Of a stretch of 45,248 bases of DNA, positions 45,245 to 45,248 are shown piece by piece. Every line of letters starts with the position of its first letter. Positions within the stretch are counted from its first letter, which is position 1. The notes under the pieces are model-generated. The model ran no database searches. It had not been told where the DNA came from and saw only the letters and a list, made by a program, of their open reading frames with translations. This stretch comes from Sulfurimonas sp. GTDB lineage: Bacteria; Campylobacterota; Campylobacteria; Campylobacterales; Sulfurimonadaceae. Location: NCBI GenBank assembly GCA_026988315.1, contig JALSLJ010000074.1, forward strand, positions 1 through 45,248, given 5' to 3'. The translations under genes and the position numbers were made by a program.

Positions 45245-45248
45245 ATGT
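45245..45248 (+). CDS. Start of a further gene, cut by window end
   Basis: AGGA at 45235-45238 is followed six bases later by an ATG at 45245, and the window ends one base after the start codon. Nothing can be said about the product. Confidence 0.3.

Noticed and set aside
1-45248. CRISPR arrays, transposases, phage or toxin-antitoxin modules
   Set aside because: No regularly spaced repeats, transposase-like proteins, integrases or paired small antitoxin/toxin genes were found on either strand.

Overview
The window reads as a low-GC chromosome segment from a Campylobacterota (epsilonproteobacterial) autotroph, most likely Sulfurimonas or a close relative. This rests on three things seen in the sequence: (i) a compact reductive-TCA gene block with monomeric isocitrate dehydrogenase, malate dehydrogenase, two-subunit class I fumarase, succinyl-CoA ligase and four-subunit OorDABC; (ii) gene orders I recall from Helicobacter and Campylobacter, such as aroB-mscS-mtaB-ftsH homologue-bioV, flgL-ftsK and lolA/secA-lolC/E; (iii) a long FlgL behind a sigma-54 promoter. 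No plasmid, prophage, insertion sequence or CRISPR array was seen. The genus is an inference.

Layout. 1-3.4 kb, minus strand: a GlnRS with a YqeY-type tail (cut by the window edge), a small exported protein and a TonB/TolA-like protein. 3.5-5.6 kb, plus: hemL overlapping an AtpZ/AtpI-like membrane protein and a four-helix membrane protein. 5.6-8.2 kb, minus: rpoD followed 12 bp later by a PAS-like protein. 8.4-15 kb, plus: tightly packed aroB, mscS, mtaB, an FtsH homologue with a destroyed zinc site, bioV and mog. 15-20.6 kb: an outer-membrane barrel protein, then flgL and ftsK. 20.6-23.9 kb: a perfect 50-bp palindrome, a small DUF3820-like protein and acnB. 23.9-32.5 kb: envelope biogenesis (lolA, secA, lolC/E, a large AsmA/YhdP-type protein, mltG). 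32.6-42.7 kb: the reductive-TCA block. 42.8-45.2 kb: a TetR regulator with four helically phased operators, rnpB, a small protein, a REC-ribbon-helix-helix regulator and tRNA-Glu.

How the genes work together. AcnB, Icd, Mdh, FumAB, SucCD and Oor cover the cycle from oxaloacetate through malate, fumarate, succinyl-CoA and 2-oxoglutarate to isocitrate and citrate; fumarate reductase, ATP-citrate lyase and pyruvate synthase are not in the window. SecA, LolA and the LolC/E-like permease form a secretion/lipoprotein-sorting group, next to AsmA-like and MltG envelope proteins.

The items most worth a second look are the protease-dead FtsH homologue, the four phased TetR operators reaching towards rnpB, the 50-bp palindrome before the DUF3820-like gene, the hairpin series before mdh, the head-to-head overlap of mltG with the AsmA-like gene, and the REC-RHH regulator. 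I did not find a clearly new multi-gene system; most of the window is conserved housekeeping and carbon metabolism.
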